Below are positions 63,579 to 64,000 of a stretch of DNA of 64,000 bases, piece by piece; the stretch's first letter is position 1, and each line of letters starts with the position of its first letter. Source of the DNA: Magnolia sinica (lineage: Eukaryota; Streptophyta; Magnoliopsida; Magnoliales; Magnoliaceae); assembly GCF_029962835.1 (NCBI RefSeq), contig NC_080582.1, positions 75,450,177-75,514,176 on the forward strand, in the 5' to 3' direction. Both the position numbers and the translations under genes were made by a program. A model generated the notes under the pieces. That model had not been told where the DNA came from and ran no database searches. It saw only the letters and a program-made list of their open reading frames with translations.

Positions 63579-64000
63579 ATGTCGTCTGATCTGGAGATGG
63601 TCCGGAACTTGAATGATGACTCCGAGCTAGGTAGCTCTGATGATGAAAGAGGGGCATCTAAAGGCCCCTTTGAAGCTGTGCCTCTCTTCCCTCCACCCCG
63701 GAGACAATGAGGCGGGGGGCTTGGACTCACCGAGCTGGTAAGAAGAAAGCAGTCAGAGCCCCCTTAAGCCTAGTCAAAGAGGCCGCCGAGATGCCCGTGA
63801 GTGAGCGGGCCTCGAAGACTGTCCGGGGAGGCTCTGTGCTGACGGGGTCTCAGATGGGGTGGATCCGCTCGGAGTTCGATATCCCGGACACTGTACGGAT
63901 AAGGGCACCTAAGACCCTGGACACTGCTGGCGCACTTGTCAAAGGGGAGGTCGCCATTTTTCTCTGTGCGTTGCAATGTGGGCTCCGACTCCCTTTGCAT
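63579..64000 (+). CDS. Gypsy-type gag N-terminus (partial, runs off the window)
   Basis: The first frame (ATG 63579) encodes an acidic 43-residue leader MSSDLEMVRNLNDDSELGSS... and stops at TGA 63708-63710. The stop overlaps ATG 63707 of a second frame that stays open to the window end. The second frame carries MGWIRSEFDIPDTVRIRAP and LQCGLRLPLH, matching the N-terminal domain of plant proteins annotated as putative gypsy-type transposon (Transposase_28 family, PF04195) as I recall it. The ATGA junction is either a coupled start or a frameshift in an originally single ORF. Confidence 0.6.

Overview
This is nuclear DNA of a flowering plant. The evidence is an intron-containing gene with GT..AG junctions, Athila-type and chromovirus-type LTR retrotransposons, a Ty1/copia-like LTR, a tRNA-derived SINE, a hAT DNA transposon, Mutator-like inverted-repeat elements and many (TA)n/(GA)n tracts. 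The very abundant GTGGGGCCCAC-rich foldback family suggests a magnoliid-type genome, but that is an impression, not a determination. About nine tenths of the window is transposon-derived.

Layout. 1-1460: a direct duplication flanking a small foldback element. 1463-9722: a long TG..CA unit with a 5-bp target duplication (AGTAG) and no coding capacity, read as a giant solo LTR of about 4.3 kb. A second copy of the same family (3334-7300, target duplication TGGCA) is nested inside it. 10221-21852: an almost complete Athila-clade Ty3/gypsy element on the minus strand with 2.1-kb LTRs, a tRNA-Asp primer site, gag-pro-RT-RNaseH-integrase broken by frameshifts, and target duplication TTCTA. 22899-25377: a deleted chromovirus with LTRs but only gag/protease remnants. 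26172-36387: a hAT transposon with 8-bp target duplication ATACTTAT and a dead transposase. It also carries a second, same-strand ORF with a BED-type zinc finger and a ubiquitin-interacting-motif-like helix, and a third giant solo LTR (32255-36239) sits inside its promoter-proximal end.

38.2-51.5 kb is a dense field of the foldback family. It includes a 1.2-kb Mutator-like element with a perfect 9-bp target duplication (43506-44737) and a 6.3-kb region bounded by matching inverted repeats (45129-51453). That region holds three adjacent 21-bp-period arrays able to encode heptad-length, highly charged repeats, plus a SINE with a 12-bp target duplication and a Ty1/copia solo LTR. 51.5-56.6 kb is mostly unrecognised intergenic DNA with an LTR fragment and two more foldback copies.

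The only convincing host gene is at 57387-59260 (+). It has four exons and encodes 191 residues of a conserved plant protein of unknown function. A roughly 250-bp triplicated repeat lies downstream. From 62115 to the right edge lies the LTR and start of gag of another gypsy-type element, which runs out of the window.

Nothing here forms a host pathway. What works together is the parts of each transposon. The items most worth pursuing are the hAT accessory ORF, the 21-bp coding-like arrays inside a Mutator-like unit, the giant coding-free solo LTRs, and the sharing of one GGGCCC-rich (TCP-site-like) sequence vocabulary among unrelated transposon classes.
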